Assembly (NCBI GenBank): GCA_007922225.1
Contig: ML679956.1
Location: forward strand, 79,093,554 to 79,157,553
Direction: 5' to 3'
Length of the DNA stretch: 64,000 nucleotides
From: Emydura subglobosa
Taxonomy: Eukaryota; Chordata; Testudines; Chelidae
Under the pieces are notes generated by a model. That model had not been told where the DNA came from. It saw only the letters and a program-made list of their open reading frames with translations, and ran no database searches. Positions 1-11,345 of the stretch are shown here, piece after piece. The position numbers were made by a program, and so were the translations under genes. Within the stretch, counting starts at the first letter, position 1. Each line of letters opens with the position of its first letter.

Positions 1-1745
1 CACTGCAAAGTCAAAAACCCAGCCAGCCCCGGGGGGCGGAAGCCGGCCCATTTTGGAGCGATGCTGAGCCACAACCAAAACCAAAAAAAGAGGGCATGTT
101 TTCGAAGCTGCCAGTGAAGGGGGCGCGTTTGCTTTTGGACGCCCGGGCTGATGCGTTTTCCCCAAAACCTCCCAGATCAATTCCCCAGTAACAGGAGCCG
201 GAGCATGTGAAATGTCAGGGGTTCTTATCCCGTCAGAGGGCATACAGGGTGGCGTTCCCCGTGGCTCTTCCTCCGATGGGAAGCTGGCTTTGGTTCCTCC
301 GATGGGAAGCTGGCTGCACATCGCTGTTGGCGCTCTCGGTTTTAGAGGCCCGGCTCCAGCGCTGCGGAAGGCTCTATGTCGATTTCTCTCTGCAGTAATT
401 ATTGGTCCATAAGTACGGCCACGGACAAAGCCATCAGCTGTTCTCTGCGGGGTTTGGAAACATAAGGCCTTTGTGCATTCTGAGCAGGGTTGGAAAGGTT
501 GGAGTTGTGTCGGGAGGTGCCCGTCTCACCGTATGCACCCCAGCCCTGAGAACGGCGCTCAGGATTCGCTCTCTGAGCTGCCAGCCGGGTGCTCTGCTCT
601 GCGCCAAGCAGCAGGGAGGTGGTTAACCGCGTCAGGGAGCGGGGCAGTCAATGCCCCAGCGGGTCAAGGTGGGACGCTCACACCTCCGTCGCCTGCTGTG
701 GGAGTCACCCGTTGCCACGTTCGGAAGGCGGGGGTGTGGAACGGCCGGGCAGGCCCACGTCCGCCCTGCCCTGGCGCACGGCAGTAGTGGCTCCGGCCTG
801 TCCGACGCTGGGGTTTCAGGTGCAGCACCTCTGTGGTCTCGAGGCTCCCGACTCCCATGGAAATCCGCGGGGCTGGGCCTGAGCCAGGGCCGTCGCTGCG
901 CTCGTGCGCGGGTCTGACGCCGGTGCAGCGTGACTGGCCCGCGTGTCCTCGCATGCGCACACATGCCCTCGTGTTCCCGGGCCCGAGAGCCGCGCCTGTG
1001 AAGGTTGCTCTGCAAACCCCTGCTGCAGACACACAGGGATGGGCAGGATCTCGCCCCCAGGGCCCCATAAACAGCCCTTTCCCTTTCCCAGTGGGACAGG
1101 AGCCCCTCACCCCCCGGCCCCTTCCTCCGTTCCCACCCGTGAGACCCGCTCCTGGCCTGTCGCCTCTCCCCTCGCCTTCTGCAGCTGCCCACAGCCACGT
1201 CTCATGCTCCCCCGGGCTCTGCCCAGCGCCCCCGTCCTTCTGTGCTGTCCTTCCCTCTCCCCTCCCGCCTGTGGGGCTCCCTCACGCCCAGCCGGGGAGC
1301 CGACTCCCGCCTCTGTCCCCCCAGCGACCACCCGCTTCGTCCTCACCCTGTCCCCCCTCAGGGCCTCCTGCTCCCATCCCCGCCCTGGCACGAGCCCTTA
1401 TTTAATGACCCACATTAACAGGGCCAGCGTCTCAGGAACCCATTTATCACAACACCCCCCACCCAGCCCGGCGGGCAGCGGGATTCGAACCTGGAATCTT
1501 CCAAGCTAAAATGACAAGCTGCTCCTGCTTGAACTGACGGAGCGATTCCACCAGCCGCTAGCATTAGTAGGTTCTTACCCTCTTATATGGAGTGGCCACG
1601 GGGGGAGGAGGGAGGCAGAGACATGCAGGAAAGAAAATACTGAGGTTACGACCACCCCTGGCCTGGCAGCGTGTCCCCCACAGTCTCCCTGATACCCTGG
1701 GAATGCACGGAGCCGTCCTGACCCGCTCTTTCTCCGCCCCCCCAG
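1..1745 (+). other. Presumed intron of the myosin-like gene; no exon recognised
   Basis: GC-rich sequence upstream of the terminal exon at 1746. I found no second stretch with splice sites and myosin-tail coding similarity, although the gene should have more exons to the left. The open frames here are long only because stop codons are rare in GC-rich DNA. A tRNA-like SINE fragment lies near 1483-1580. Confidence 0.4.
1483..1580 (-). repeat. tRNA-derived SINE fragment
   Basis: On the minus strand the stretch contains GGTTCGAATCCC (reverse complement near 1488-1500), which is the Pol III B-box/T-loop of tRNAs. It is preceded by a weak A-box-like stretch at greater than tRNA spacing and no cloverleaf is apparent. 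A tRNA-derived SINE is therefore likelier than a functional tRNA gene. Confidence 0.45.
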
Positions 1746-1902
1746 GACAAAGCGTGAGCTGCAGGTGCGCGTGTCGGACTGCATCCAGCTGAGCCAGCGC
1801 GGGAGGAAGAGGCTGGTCGCCGTGGAGACGCGCCAGGAGCTGGCCTTCCCCGACTTCAGCAAGAGCCGGGACGGCTTCGTGCTTTACTGGCCGAGGAGAT
1901 GA
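1746..1902 (+). CDS. Terminal coding exon of a class I myosin (MYO1D/MYO1G-type tail)
   Basis: A pyrimidine tract ending in CAG at 1743-1745 precedes an open frame (first base completes a split codon) of 52 codons ending in TGA at 1900-1902. The peptide runs from TKRELQVRVSDCIQLS through VAVETR to PDFSKSRDGFVLYWPRR. From memory of the family, the MYO1D/MYO1G TH1 tail ends with the same pattern: a beta-rich stretch, V-E-[ST]-R, a proline-rich link, then F-[ST]-x-x-R-x-G-F-x-L close to the C terminus. Class I myosins are single-headed actin motors whose TH1 tail binds acidic membrane lipids. The motor and IQ motifs would lie left of the window. The gene converges on the CDK5 activator at 27139-28089, as MYO1D and CDK5R1 do in humans. 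Identification rests on one short exon. The exon itself is well supported, the family moderately, and the exact paralogue is unresolved (MYO1G or an extra MYO1D-like copy). Confidence 0.55.
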
Positions 1903-2439
1903 GCCCGGCCCGCCCGGCAGCTCCCGGCTGGACAGTGGGGTCTGCTGGCAGCGAGGCCGCCCCCGCCTTTCCTCACCGGGAGGAGCCGGGACGCAGGGCG
2001 CCCGGTGCTGCACGGCCATTTGGTTTCTCGCTAGGATTTTGTAACCTTTGATTGAGTAAGCTCAGCGCTGGGCCCGGAGCCAGACCGAGCCTCCAGCCCC
2101 GCACAGAGCGGGCAGCAGCCTCCCCCCAACACACGGGCTGCTGGCAGGCCCCGCTCGGCTGGGGCGGGAAGGGCTGCAGCCTGCATGGCCCAGGCAGGTC
2201 AAACCCTGCAGCCGGGGGACGGTCACGTGTGATACGACCCGTGCCCAGGATTGCCAACTGACAATGCCAAGGTCAGGACAGGCTGCAAAAGGAGAGCAGA
2301 TTCTCCCCACGCTGGTGGGTGACACTGAAGCCCGGCTTCCCAACCAGCCACGAACTGCTTCTGATTACCCCACACTGGATATCACAAAGCCAGTCCACAA
2401 ATGCCCACAGCCCCCTTCACTGCATTTCAGCTCCAGGCT

Positions 2440-3340
2440 CCCAAATCAGCACCAGGTCCAGCAAAGAGACCAGTTACTTAAACTCTCTGCTCTTTGCTAA
2501 AAAGGTTCCCTCTGACCCCAAAGGGTCAGTCACAGCACCAGAGCAATATGAGTTTGGATCTTACCTAAAATATCACGCTGGCAGCCAATCCTTTAGTATC
2601 TAAACTAAAGGTTTATTGTACAAAGAAAGAAATAAACCATGAGAGAAATGTTAAAGGGTTAAAATCAATCACAGATATACAAATGATTAAAAGTCCATAT
2701 ACTTCAGGTTTCTGGAAGAAATGTGGAGTTGCAGGCTTGTGTAGTTCTCTCTGGTTCACATCCAGTACCTGGATGGGTCTAAGTCCTTCGGTTCAGTTGC
2801 AAGATGAATAGATCCAGAGGTAGGTGTGTGTCTGCAGCTGGACAGGAGCAAAGACAAAGATGGATCCTGTGGTTTGATCTTATAAACCCCCTCCTCCGGC
2901 CATGCAGCCTGTGGGCAGTCACTAGACCCAAAATGGAGTCCAGAGTCACATGGGCCAATCCTGGTGACTCCTCCGGTGTGCCTGGGGTCCATAGTCACAT
3001 GGGACAGTCCTGATGCTTCATCAGGTAGGCTGCCTGCAATGGAGTCCAGAGTCACGTCAGCAGGTCCTGGTGACTCAGTGGTGATGCTGGCCTCTCCCTC
3101 AGGGCCCCTTGCACCTGGGAATGCCTTGATGGCCATTAAGCAGGCCATTGTTCTGCAGCCTTCCTAGCTGGGGTGTTGCCCAGGCAGCACAATTTGAAAC
3201 ACAGACATCTCCAATACATCTATAACTTCCATTTCACATATCACACATGAACACAAGTATTATTATCTTACTCAGCACATTACAACCTTCCGAACAGTAC
3301 CTGACATGGCCTAGCCCACATGGATTATTATGATTCTGCC
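2440..3340 (-). mobile_element. Candidate LTR-like interspersed element, antisense
   Basis: This AT-richer block sits abruptly in GC-rich DNA. Read on the minus strand it contains AATAAA (complement of TTTATT near 2611) and no coding frame with a recognisable domain. Its general character, with short A/T-rich runs and an internal tandem repeat at 2931-3083, resembles the block at 8090-9180. I suspect solo LTRs or related noncoding repeats. Boundaries are approximate and the class is unproven. Confidence 0.3.
2931..3083. repeat. Three-copy tandem repeat, about 53 bp unit
   Basis: Units starting near 2933, 2987 and 3040 share the core 'tccagagtcac' (first and third; 'tccatagtcac' in the second) followed about 12 bases later by 'tcctggtgactc' or 'tcctgatgcttc'. 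Copies one and three are closest to each other. Confidence 0.6.
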
Positions 3341-3344
3341 ATGC

Positions 3345-4320
3345 TGATGTCACCCAATAGACTAAATGCCCCCCCCTCCAGCCAGCCCGCATGACAGCGT
3401 GAGGCGCAGTCAGGCTCCGACCCCGCGCACAGCCTGGAACCAGGGAGCACCGAGCCCCCGGCGACCCCAGGCGCCGCTTTGCCAGGAGGACGGCCGAGGG
3501 AAGCAGAGACGGGCCCCGAGTCGCTGTCCGGAGACGGGCTGCCTGAAGGCGTAGGAAGGGCGGGACGGCACACGGGCAGCCCCCCAGGCGGGGAGGGCCG
3601 GACCCCCCAGGAAAGCCCCTCTTTGCGTCACCCAGGCAGCCCGTCGCCCGCTTCGGGCCAGTAGCAAAGCTGAGGTTGAATTGCCCTGCGGCCGCTCCAC
3701 TGAAACACCTCCAGCAGCGACGTCCGCCCGGGGCGCTGTCTGGGGGGGGCATGGGGCCGAGCCCCCCCCAGCTGCTGGAGGCTCTGCCCTTGCGTAGCGT
3801 GCAGCCGGCTGCTGGCTCGGTGATCTCCCCTCTCGCCCTCAGCTCTTCTGCCCCGGCTCTCCCCTCTTCGCTGACGCCCCAGCCCCCCGAGCTTCCACCA
3901 CCAGCCCCCCGCCAATCCTCCGCTCACCGCAGCCCCTCCTGCCCTGCACACACGCTCTTAGCGTCCAGGCCACCCCGACTCCTCTCCACGGTCTCTGGCT
4001 CTCGCTAAGGCCTGTCCTTCCTCTCCGATCCCTCCTCCTCCTCCTCTCCATCCCAATCTCTGCCCCACTGTCGCAGCCTGCGCCTCTCCCGCTTCGTCCA
4101 GCCAGAACGCAGGAGCCAAAATCTCCCCCTTCCCCCACACTGGCCACCTCCCCCCCCGCCTCATGTCTCTTCTCCCCACCTCCAATGCATTGCCCCCCAC
4201 ACACAGCTGCACCCCACTCACTCATTCTGCCCACCCTGGCGTCACACCTTCACCCACACTCAGAACAGCCATCGGGACCCACACCCAAACACAACCTCCT
4301 TTCTCCCCCCAGAGAGGGCT
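3345..4320. other. GC- and C-rich intergenic stretch, nothing recognised
   Basis: Very C-rich on the plus strand, with dinucleotide-biased runs of CCTCC and CACAC. Several overlapping open frames exist on both strands, but none has a domain, a convincing start or flanking splice sites. Confidence 0.4.
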
Positions 4321-4321
4321 C

Positions 4322-4407
4322 TTATATAGCCCAGCCCCCTTCCCAGCATGCATTGCTTCCAGGCCTACAATTCCCCTCCAGTCCGGGAACTACACCTCCC
4401 AGAATTC
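4322..4407 (+). promoter_or_regulatory. Candidate promoter: TATA-like box plus two ZNF143/SBS-like motifs
   Basis: TTATATAG at 4322-4329 is followed by CCTACAATTCCCCTCC (4364-4379) and AACTACACCTCCCAGAATTC (4388-4407). The latter two fit the ACTACAnnTCCCAGnATGC motif bound by ZNF143 in many vertebrate promoters. No transcript start or coding exon downstream can be named, so this may be an orphan promoter, an alternative start or part of a repeat. Confidence 0.3.
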
Positions 4408-4574
4408 CCTTAGTCAGGGCAGGGGCCATTGCCTTCCTTGAAGGGCGAGCAGACTGTCACACACCTTAGCTCCCATTTTTCCCGGGAGGCTCCTCTGCTG
4501 ACCTCCTGACCGCTGGGCCCACTTCTCCCCTCATGCCCCCCTTCTCCTGTTTAAAGGTTCCCCTAGGCGTTGCA

Positions 4575-4670
4575 TTGGCCTGTGTAGGGTTGTAAATTCC
4601 TTTGAGCACTGACCTTTCGTACAGCCCCGGGCACACTTCGGATGCTCTACAAATAACAAGGCCAGTATAG
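4575..4670 (+). repeat. CORE-SINE/L2-like tail fragment
   Basis: Contains 'gtaaattcctttgagca' and 'gtacagccccgggcaca', followed by 'ctacaaataac'. This is the typical 3' tail seen in reptilian MIR/CORE-type SINEs. The rest of the element is not visible. Confidence 0.4.
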
Positions 4671-5336
4671 ATAATGTGCCCCACAGGCCTCCAGAGCCTC
4701 ATACTTCAGAGCAAGGAAATGCCACGTATTTCTTACCCCGGGTAAATAAAGAGAGCTGCGTTTCCCTGGGGGAGGCTGGAGTGAGCTTCCCTTGATTGCC
4801 GCCATGCTCCAGAGAGTCCTGCGTGCCGGGGCCAAGGGGGGAAGCTGGTCACGGGCTGGTGATTGATTGATTTCCATAAAAAATAGGGACCCATCCAGAG
4901 GCACCCACCCGGGCCTGGTCAGACCCCATGGCCCATGACCTGGGGTCGGAGGAAGGGTGGGGCAGAGCCGGACAGATCTTGGGGCTGTTGCTGTAAGCTG
5001 CGTTTAAATCCTGTGGCCAGGCTAGTAACAGAGCAGTGTCCGTCGCTGGGGGCCCATTGTGGGAACTGATACCTCCTGGAAATCACAGTTCCACCTGCTT
5101 CGGCAGAGCCCGTGGCGCGGGCCACACACATGCTGAAGCATCTGCTTGGAGAGTCCCCTTGTGGTGAGCCTCAAGCCCGCTCGAGGGTCAGCCATGAAAC
5201 CTCCGCCCAGCGCGGCTTGGTGCTGCCGGGTCCGAGCTCCGCGGAGGAAGGGAGCAAAGCAGGCCCCGTTGGCTAGAGCCGACATCATCTGCAATGCACG
5301 ACGCGAGAGCCGGGCGCGCTCTTCCCCTGGAGGTGT

Positions 5337-5560
5337 TCACAGACAGGGATCAAGTCCCCCCTTGGCCGGCTGTTTGTTAAGCTAAACAGCTCGAGCTCCC
5401 GGCCTGTGTCACACCAAGTCGGGTTTTCTAACCCTTTAATCAGCCCCGTGGCTCTGCTCCGAACCTCTCAACTTCCTTCCAGAGCCGGCCCCCGGATTCC
5501 AGTCGCGGTTGCACCGGTGCCAAAGGCAGAGTCACATCACCTCTCCAGCCCCACTGCCTC
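5337..5560 (-). mobile_element. Old CR1 LINE fragment, antisense
   Basis: Includes 'gggatcaagtcccc', 'tgtttgttaagctaaacag' and 'ctaaccctttaatcag'. These are the antisense 3'-region landmarks of the same CR1 group seen at 20965-21480 and 21965-22690, but more diverged and GC-enriched. Confidence 0.6.
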
Positions 5561-8089
5561 CCGGCGGGAGCCCCTTTGCTGCCGCTGCTGCCGGACCAGC
5601 TGCCCTGCTTGCACGTTCGGGGCCTGGCCCCGCTGTGCCGCAGCACCCCCCGTCTCTCCAGAATGGGCCCCTCCTTCCTGTGTCCGCAAGCCCCAGGGAG
5701 GCTGGCTCTCCCCCAGAGCCGGGTGGGCTACTGCCGAGATGGCTCGACTGCTGTTATTTCTTGCCATGGCTACGGGCCGGGCTCTTGGGTCCAGGTGGAA
5801 TGGACGCCAGCTGGGCACAGCACCCTGGGACGTGCTGCAGCCGTCTCCCCTTGCCCCGTGAGCCCACAGCTCTCAGCCCAGCTGGCGTGGAGCAGGGGCA
5901 GTAGCGGGATGGAAGGCCTCCGAGAACCGCGGTGGCCAACGTTGAGCTGCCGTCTTTATTATTATTTGTGTTAGCGTCGCTCCCAGGCCCCCGTTGTGCT
6001 CGGAGCCCAGCTACTTACTAAAAATCCCCTGGGGCTTTTGCTGACCAAATTCTGACTTGGGGGATCCCCACTGCCTCCTCGGAAGCCCCCTGCAGTTTCC
6101 CTGGGCTATGGGCTTCTCCTTCACTTCCCGTCCCAAACCACGGGGGCGTGTTGCTGTGCTCCATCGGACAGCTGCTGCGTTCCACCCCAGAGGTGGCTGT
6201 GTTTCAGCGGGGAGTGGTAAGCCCTGCTCAGGCCTTCCCTCAGGGGAGCTGTGGGGTTTCGCCTGTGCCCCGCAGGTGCGGTACCTGAGCAGGCGTGTGT
6301 GATCGATAACAACAAAAGGCGGGTGAAGGGACGCCAGCTACCATCCTGTACAAACCCAAGCCCAGTTTGTTTTCTCCCTGGGGTCCAGCTGGTGGGGCAG
6401 AGGGCCGCAGGGAGCCATTCTTGGGGCGCTCACTATGGCTTCTTGCCTGGAATTGGGAGCCCGGCAAAGGGTTAAGCGGAGCGAGTTTGAGACCTAGCCA
6501 CCAGCTGGTACAAGTAACATCTCCTCCTCAAGCCCAGGCAGGCTTTTAATAGCGCACTGGTCCCAGCCGCCCCCACCTTGCCGCGCACGGGCTGGGCCTG
6601 GAACGGCTGCTGCCAGCGAAACGCACAGCTTCACACAGCTGCAGGCACCCCAGGAGCCGTGCTTGGCTCCGCTCGCCCTGCCGCTGCCGCTGCCGCCACC
6701 CCGGACGCCTCGCACCCTGCCCAGCTGGGGTGGACCGGGCGCCGTAGCCACTCATGGAGACCTCCCTGCCACCGGCTCCTAGCCCCTGACTGGAGTGGGG
6801 ACTGGGTGTTGCCCACAGATGAGTGGGGCCCGGATGCCGCAGCAGCTACTGAACCAAAGGTCACACCCTGCGGGCGCTTGCTACCCCCCTGCCAACGCTG
6901 GGCAGCCTGTGGGCATGTCCCCAGGGCTTCTCAACTCTTCGAGCCGCTGCTGCTTGTTCCTTCTGTCCTGAGCCACTCTGCACACACCCCAGAGCTAGCC
7001 GGGAGACAGGCAGGCTCCGCCAGAGCTGCCATCGGGACGGGCGGGGGGGAGGAAACATCCCCTGCCGGAGACCGAGTGGCACCACCACCTGCCGGAGCAG
7101 ATTCTGTGTGTTTCCCTGGCCTGCAGGAGGGTCTCCAAAAGGAGGCTTTGTTCCAACATATGGTGCTAACCCCCTGCCCAGCTAGTTGCCCCTTTGCTGC
7201 CACCAGATCCTCCTGCTCTCACAGCACAGGCCCCTATCACTTGAGCGAAAGGAGAATCTCCATCAGCAGTATGAGGCCTATGACACACAGGGGGACAATT
7301 CTTATTCCATCCAGCAGAGGGCAGTGGTGCGTGTTCACGCCCTCGCTAGCCGGTTCCTTGCTCTGCTCTCTGCATAGTAGGGAATGGTGGGGGCTGAATT
7401 TCAAATCACGGGGTGGGGGGGGCTGCACGTATGGATTGAAGAGCAGGGGCCAGTCGGGGGGGGGCTGGGCCTGGCACAGCAATGGGGGGGGGGAATGTGG
7501 GTCAGGAACGAGGGGCCCTGGCAGAGATGATGGTGGAAGCTCGTTCAGCAGTCAGTGCTCCCGAAAGCCCCTGATTTACCCCAGGGCCGGGGTGTTCACA
7601 GCCAGGAGTGGGCTGGGCTGGGCTGAGTTAACTCGTCAGTGCCTGGGGCCAAGCGCCAGTCACAAGTGCCCCCCGCCCCGCCCCAGACATGGCTAGTAAG
7701 GTACCGTTTGCCGGGCAAGGGCCAGCCATTGGCACCCCCTGGCTGTACTCAGGGAAGCTCCTGGACACCCTGGCAGCCCTGGGGGCTGGGATTTGGAGCC
7801 TTTCCGCTCCCCCGGCTGGACACGCACGAGTCCGGGGGGCCGGATGCGATGCACCCGCGGGAGCTGGCTGCTGTGACTGCAGAGCCCTTGGCCATTAGCT
7901 CTGAAAACTCCTGGCGATCGGGGGAGGGCCCGGACGATTGGCAAAAGGCGAAAAAGGAACCGGGGAACTTCCAGGCTTGTCAGCCTCACCTCAGTCCCTG
8001 GAAAAACCATGGGGCAGGCCCTCACGGGATCCGTTCTGACGCTGTGACATTGGCCTCCAGGGAAGCCCGGCTGAGATAGTTTAAACAGG
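5561..8089. other. GC-rich intergenic DNA, nothing recognised
   Basis: No exon, RNA gene or clear repeat could be recognised. The longest open frame (about 6578-7696, plus strand) is alanine-, glycine- and proline-rich, has no domain, and looks like an accident of base composition. Confidence 0.35.
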
Positions 8090-9180
8090 GCAAACCGCAA
8101 AGAATGGGGCAGGCAAAGCTCTAAAGCTGGGTGGTTTTTCTTCCAGAAAATATACCAAGCCAGCAACAAAGAGCTTCTGATGACCCCGCTGGTCATTCAG
8201 GAGACAAAACACAGGTCCCTTAAAACTACCCAGCCCAGAGAGCCACGTCAGATCTGCTGGGCATTGCTGAAAACCTTCATCCCCCCTATGTAAACAAGTT
8301 CTACCAAGCCCAAAGGGACGGACACATTGCCAAACAGGTCAGATCTTACCCAGACACCCGCTTGAAGCCACTGCTTATTAACTAAGCGGCCATGGATTTA
8401 AAAAAGGAATAAGAGCACTGGTGAAAGGTCAGAACACACACAGGTGAACATACAGCTCTCGGGTCAGTTTCAACGTAGAGATGCTAACTGAGTTGCAAAG
8501 TTCTCAAATTGCAGTCTCTGAAATGACCCAGACAGCTGGGGGGTCGTCAGTCCTTGTTCAGAGCTTCTTTGTTAGAAACCCAGCCAGAGAAACGAAGATG
8601 AAATAGTCCATGCACAGAGTCTGTTCAGATTCTCCCGTAAGAGTTACCAGGGTGAGTCCAGGCCGGTGCTGGGGTCCCAGTCTTGCCATCCAAACCTTCC
8701 TTGCCGAGCGCTGACAGACCTGAGATAAAAGGCTCAGGCCACTAGAGTCTTGTATAGAGCTGTGCAGGCTGACCGGTATCTTCTCGACAGCGGGTGTCTC
8801 TGTAACAGTGACGAGATGATTGTTTGTGGCTCTGGAGTATCAGCTCCCGTGTCCTGTGCACACCTGTCACTAGTGACATTAGCACAAGGGAATTGGCCGT
8901 TTACAACCATTCACAGGTATTCACTACTGAGACTTCAAAGAGAAACACAAACACTCGCATTGTTACATTCACGTGCCATCTCAACGTCCATATTCCCTTT
9001 TGACCTCTTAATCAGAGAACCCAGCAGGAACAGACGGGAGGGCAGTTTACCTACACTGCTAACCGCTAACAACATCAGATAACTACCAACCAGACATTTG
9101 CATATCAAAGCTCCAGTCTGCCTGTAAGGAATGACCTCACCACCATTTCTATTTCACTTGAATGTGTCTTTAAAGGTCAG
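8090..9180 (-). mobile_element. Candidate LTR-like interspersed element, antisense
   Basis: An AT-richer block with no coding frame between GC-rich flanks, similar in texture to 2440-3340. It ends where a CR1 LINE begins near 9235. Assignment to an LTR family is a guess from composition and layout. Comparison with a turtle repeat library would settle it. Confidence 0.25.
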
Positions 9181-9234
9181 ATGGGGGCCATGCAACTTGC
9201 AAAGTCAGTTTTTTCTGGCCCAGTGTCACAGAGG

Positions 9235-10515
9235 CATTGGAGGAGAGGAAGGTGATCAGGATCCGTCAGCATGGACTCACCAAGGGCAAGTCCTGCCTGA
9301 CCAACCTGATTGCTTTCTATGATGAGGTGACTGGCTCTGTGGATGTGGGGAAAGTGGTGGACGTGATATACCTTGACTTTAGCAAAGCTTTTGATACGGT
9401 CTCCCACAGTATTCTTATCAGCAAGTTACAGGCGTATGGGTTGGATGAATGGACTATAAAATGGATAGAGAGCTGGCTAGATCATCGGGCTCAATGGGTA
9501 GTGATCAACGGCTCGATGTCTAGTTAGTAGCCGGTCACAAGCAGAGTGCCCCAGGGGTCGGTGCTGGGGCCGGTTTTGTTCAACATCTTCATTAAAGATC
9601 TGGAGGATGGGGTAGATTGCACCCTCAGCAAGTTTATAGATGACACTAAGCTGGGGGGAGTGGTGGATACGCTGGAGGGCAGGGATAGGATACAGAGTGA
9701 CCTAGATACATTGGAGGATTGGGCCAAAAGAAATCTGATGAGGTTCAACAAGGACAAGTGCAGAGTCGTGCACTTAGGAAGGAAGAATCCCATGCACAGC
9801 TACAGACTGGGGACCGACGAGCTAGGCAGCAGTTCTGCAGAAAAGGACCTGGGGGTAACGGTGGATAAAAAGCTGGAGATGAGTCAGCAGTGTGCCCTGG
9901 TTGTCAAGAAGGCTAATGGCATATTGGGCTGCATTAGGAGGGGCATTGCCAGCAGATCACGGGAAGTGATTATTCCTCTTTTCAGCACTGGTGAGGCCAC
10001 ATTTGGAGTATTGTGTCCAGTTTTGGGCCCCCCACTACAGGAAGGATGTGGACAAATTGGAGAGAGTCCAGCGGAGGGCAACAAAAATGATTAGGGGGCT
10101 GGAGCACAGGACTTATGAGGAGAGGCTGAGGGAACTGGGCTTGTTTAGTCTGCAGAAGAGAAGAGTGAGGGGGGATTTGATAGCGGCCTTTACCTACCTG
10201 AAAGGGGGTTCCAGGGAGGATGGGGCTAGGCTGTTCTCAGTGGTGGTAGATGTCAGAACTAAGAGCAATGGTCTCAAGTTGCAGTGGGGGAGGTCTAGAT
10301 TGGATATTAGGAAAAACCTTTTCACTAGGAGGGTGGTGAAGCACTGGAATGGGTTACCTAGGGAGGTGGTGGAATCTCCATCCTTACAGGTTTTTAAGCT
10401 GCGGTTTGACAATGCCCTGGCTGGGATGATATAGCTGAGGTTAGTCCTGCTTGGAGCAGGGGGTTGGACTAGATACCTCCTGAGGTCCCTTCCAACCCTC
10501 GTCTTCTAGGATTTT
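9235..10515 (+). mobile_element. CR1 non-LTR retrotransposon, 5'-truncated, broken reverse transcriptase
   Basis: The plus strand encodes reverse-transcriptase pieces: [13 protein letters not shown] near 9369, PQGSVLGPVLFNIFI near 9549, an FIDD box near 9634 where the family usually has FADD, and the [11 protein letters not shown] segment near 9997. The frame is interrupted by two adjacent TAG codons near 9525 and shifts near 9990. The 3' end, 'ggttggactagatacctcctgaggtcccttccaaccctc', is the hallmark CR1 tail. The copy lacks its 5' part and cannot be autonomous. It carries the 'CTCCTGAGG' tail type, unlike the copies at 18.5 and 30.9 kb. Confidence 0.93.
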
Positions 10516-11186
10516 ATGACTGGCGTCACTGATGCTTTTGTTTCTGGTCTCAGCAGAGAGGCCTCGGCTTGAACGCACAGGGACTGAGCTCCTATCTTGG
10601 GGTGGCTAGGGCTGTCTCCAGCCTGAGGGGCGGCTGGGGAAAAGTGGGGGGCTGCCACCCATGCAGGACCCATCCTGCGGCTAGCAAACCTCGGCCTCCA
10701 GGAGCGTGACCCCAGCCTCCTTCGCTAGCACTACGTCCCCAGCCCCGAGCGAGCCAATCTTAGTCTGAGCGTGTTCTCCTCCCCTGGCTGTGTCGCAAGG
10801 CGAGTGAGTGCTGGGTGCTCCCTGGAGAACAGCCCAGAGGCAGGAGGACAGGGCTCGACTCGTCGTTTCCCTCCCCAGCCCTCTGGAGATCCCCCGGAGG
10901 CGCCGTGCAAGGTGTTCACGCAGGAAGAAGCACATACCCGAGGCACCGGCTGGAGAGTCCTTGCTCCAGCTGGGTCACAGCGAAGGACTCGGCCCGATCA
11001 GGACTTGCAACTGTCCCAACTTCCAGCCCCTCCTGGGCTGGACAGCTGCCCTCTCAGCCCCAGGAGAACACGGACAGCTGCAGCCCAGCTAAGCGGTCTC
11101 CATCAGACCAGATCAGATTGCTGGTCCATATAGGCCACTTCCCCCCATTGTGCCACCACCTGTCAGACCACTGGGCCATACCCCTT

Positions 11187-11345
11187 GGGTTCATCTACAC
11201 AGCAATGAAACACCCCCAACTGGCCCGGGTCGGCTGCCTTGGGCTCGCGGGGCTGGGGCTGTAAAACTGCTGTGTAAATTCAGGCTGGGGCTGGAGCATC
11301 TCTATGGCCATTCTTAGCCCCACGAGCCAGCCGCAGTGGAGCAGC
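11187..11345 (+). mobile_element. Short hAT-like nonautonomous DNA element
   Basis: Begins 'gggttcatctacacagcaatgaaa', includes 'tggcccgggtcggctgccttgggctcg' and 'gtaaaactgctgtgtaaat'. The 'tctacacagcaat' and 'ctgctgtgtaaat' ends are mutual near-complements. This is the layout of a very common reptilian short DNA repeat. Confidence 0.5.

Noticed and set aside
833..1509. Open frames of about 190 codons on plus in the first 1.5 kb
   Set aside because: Proline-rich, no splice or family support. Composition explains them.
1483..1580. Possible tRNA gene on minus
   Set aside because: The B-box is perfect but the A-box is poor, spacing is too long and no cloverleaf forms. A SINE is more likely.
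6578..7696. 372-codon open frame on plus
   Set aside because: Low-complexity Ala/Gly/Pro-rich, no domain, and the DNA is so GC-rich that stops are rare. Overlapping frames on the other strand are also open.
9235..10515. Functional CR1 reverse transcriptase
   Set aside because: In-frame stops and a frameshift interrupt the domain, and the endonuclease half is missing.
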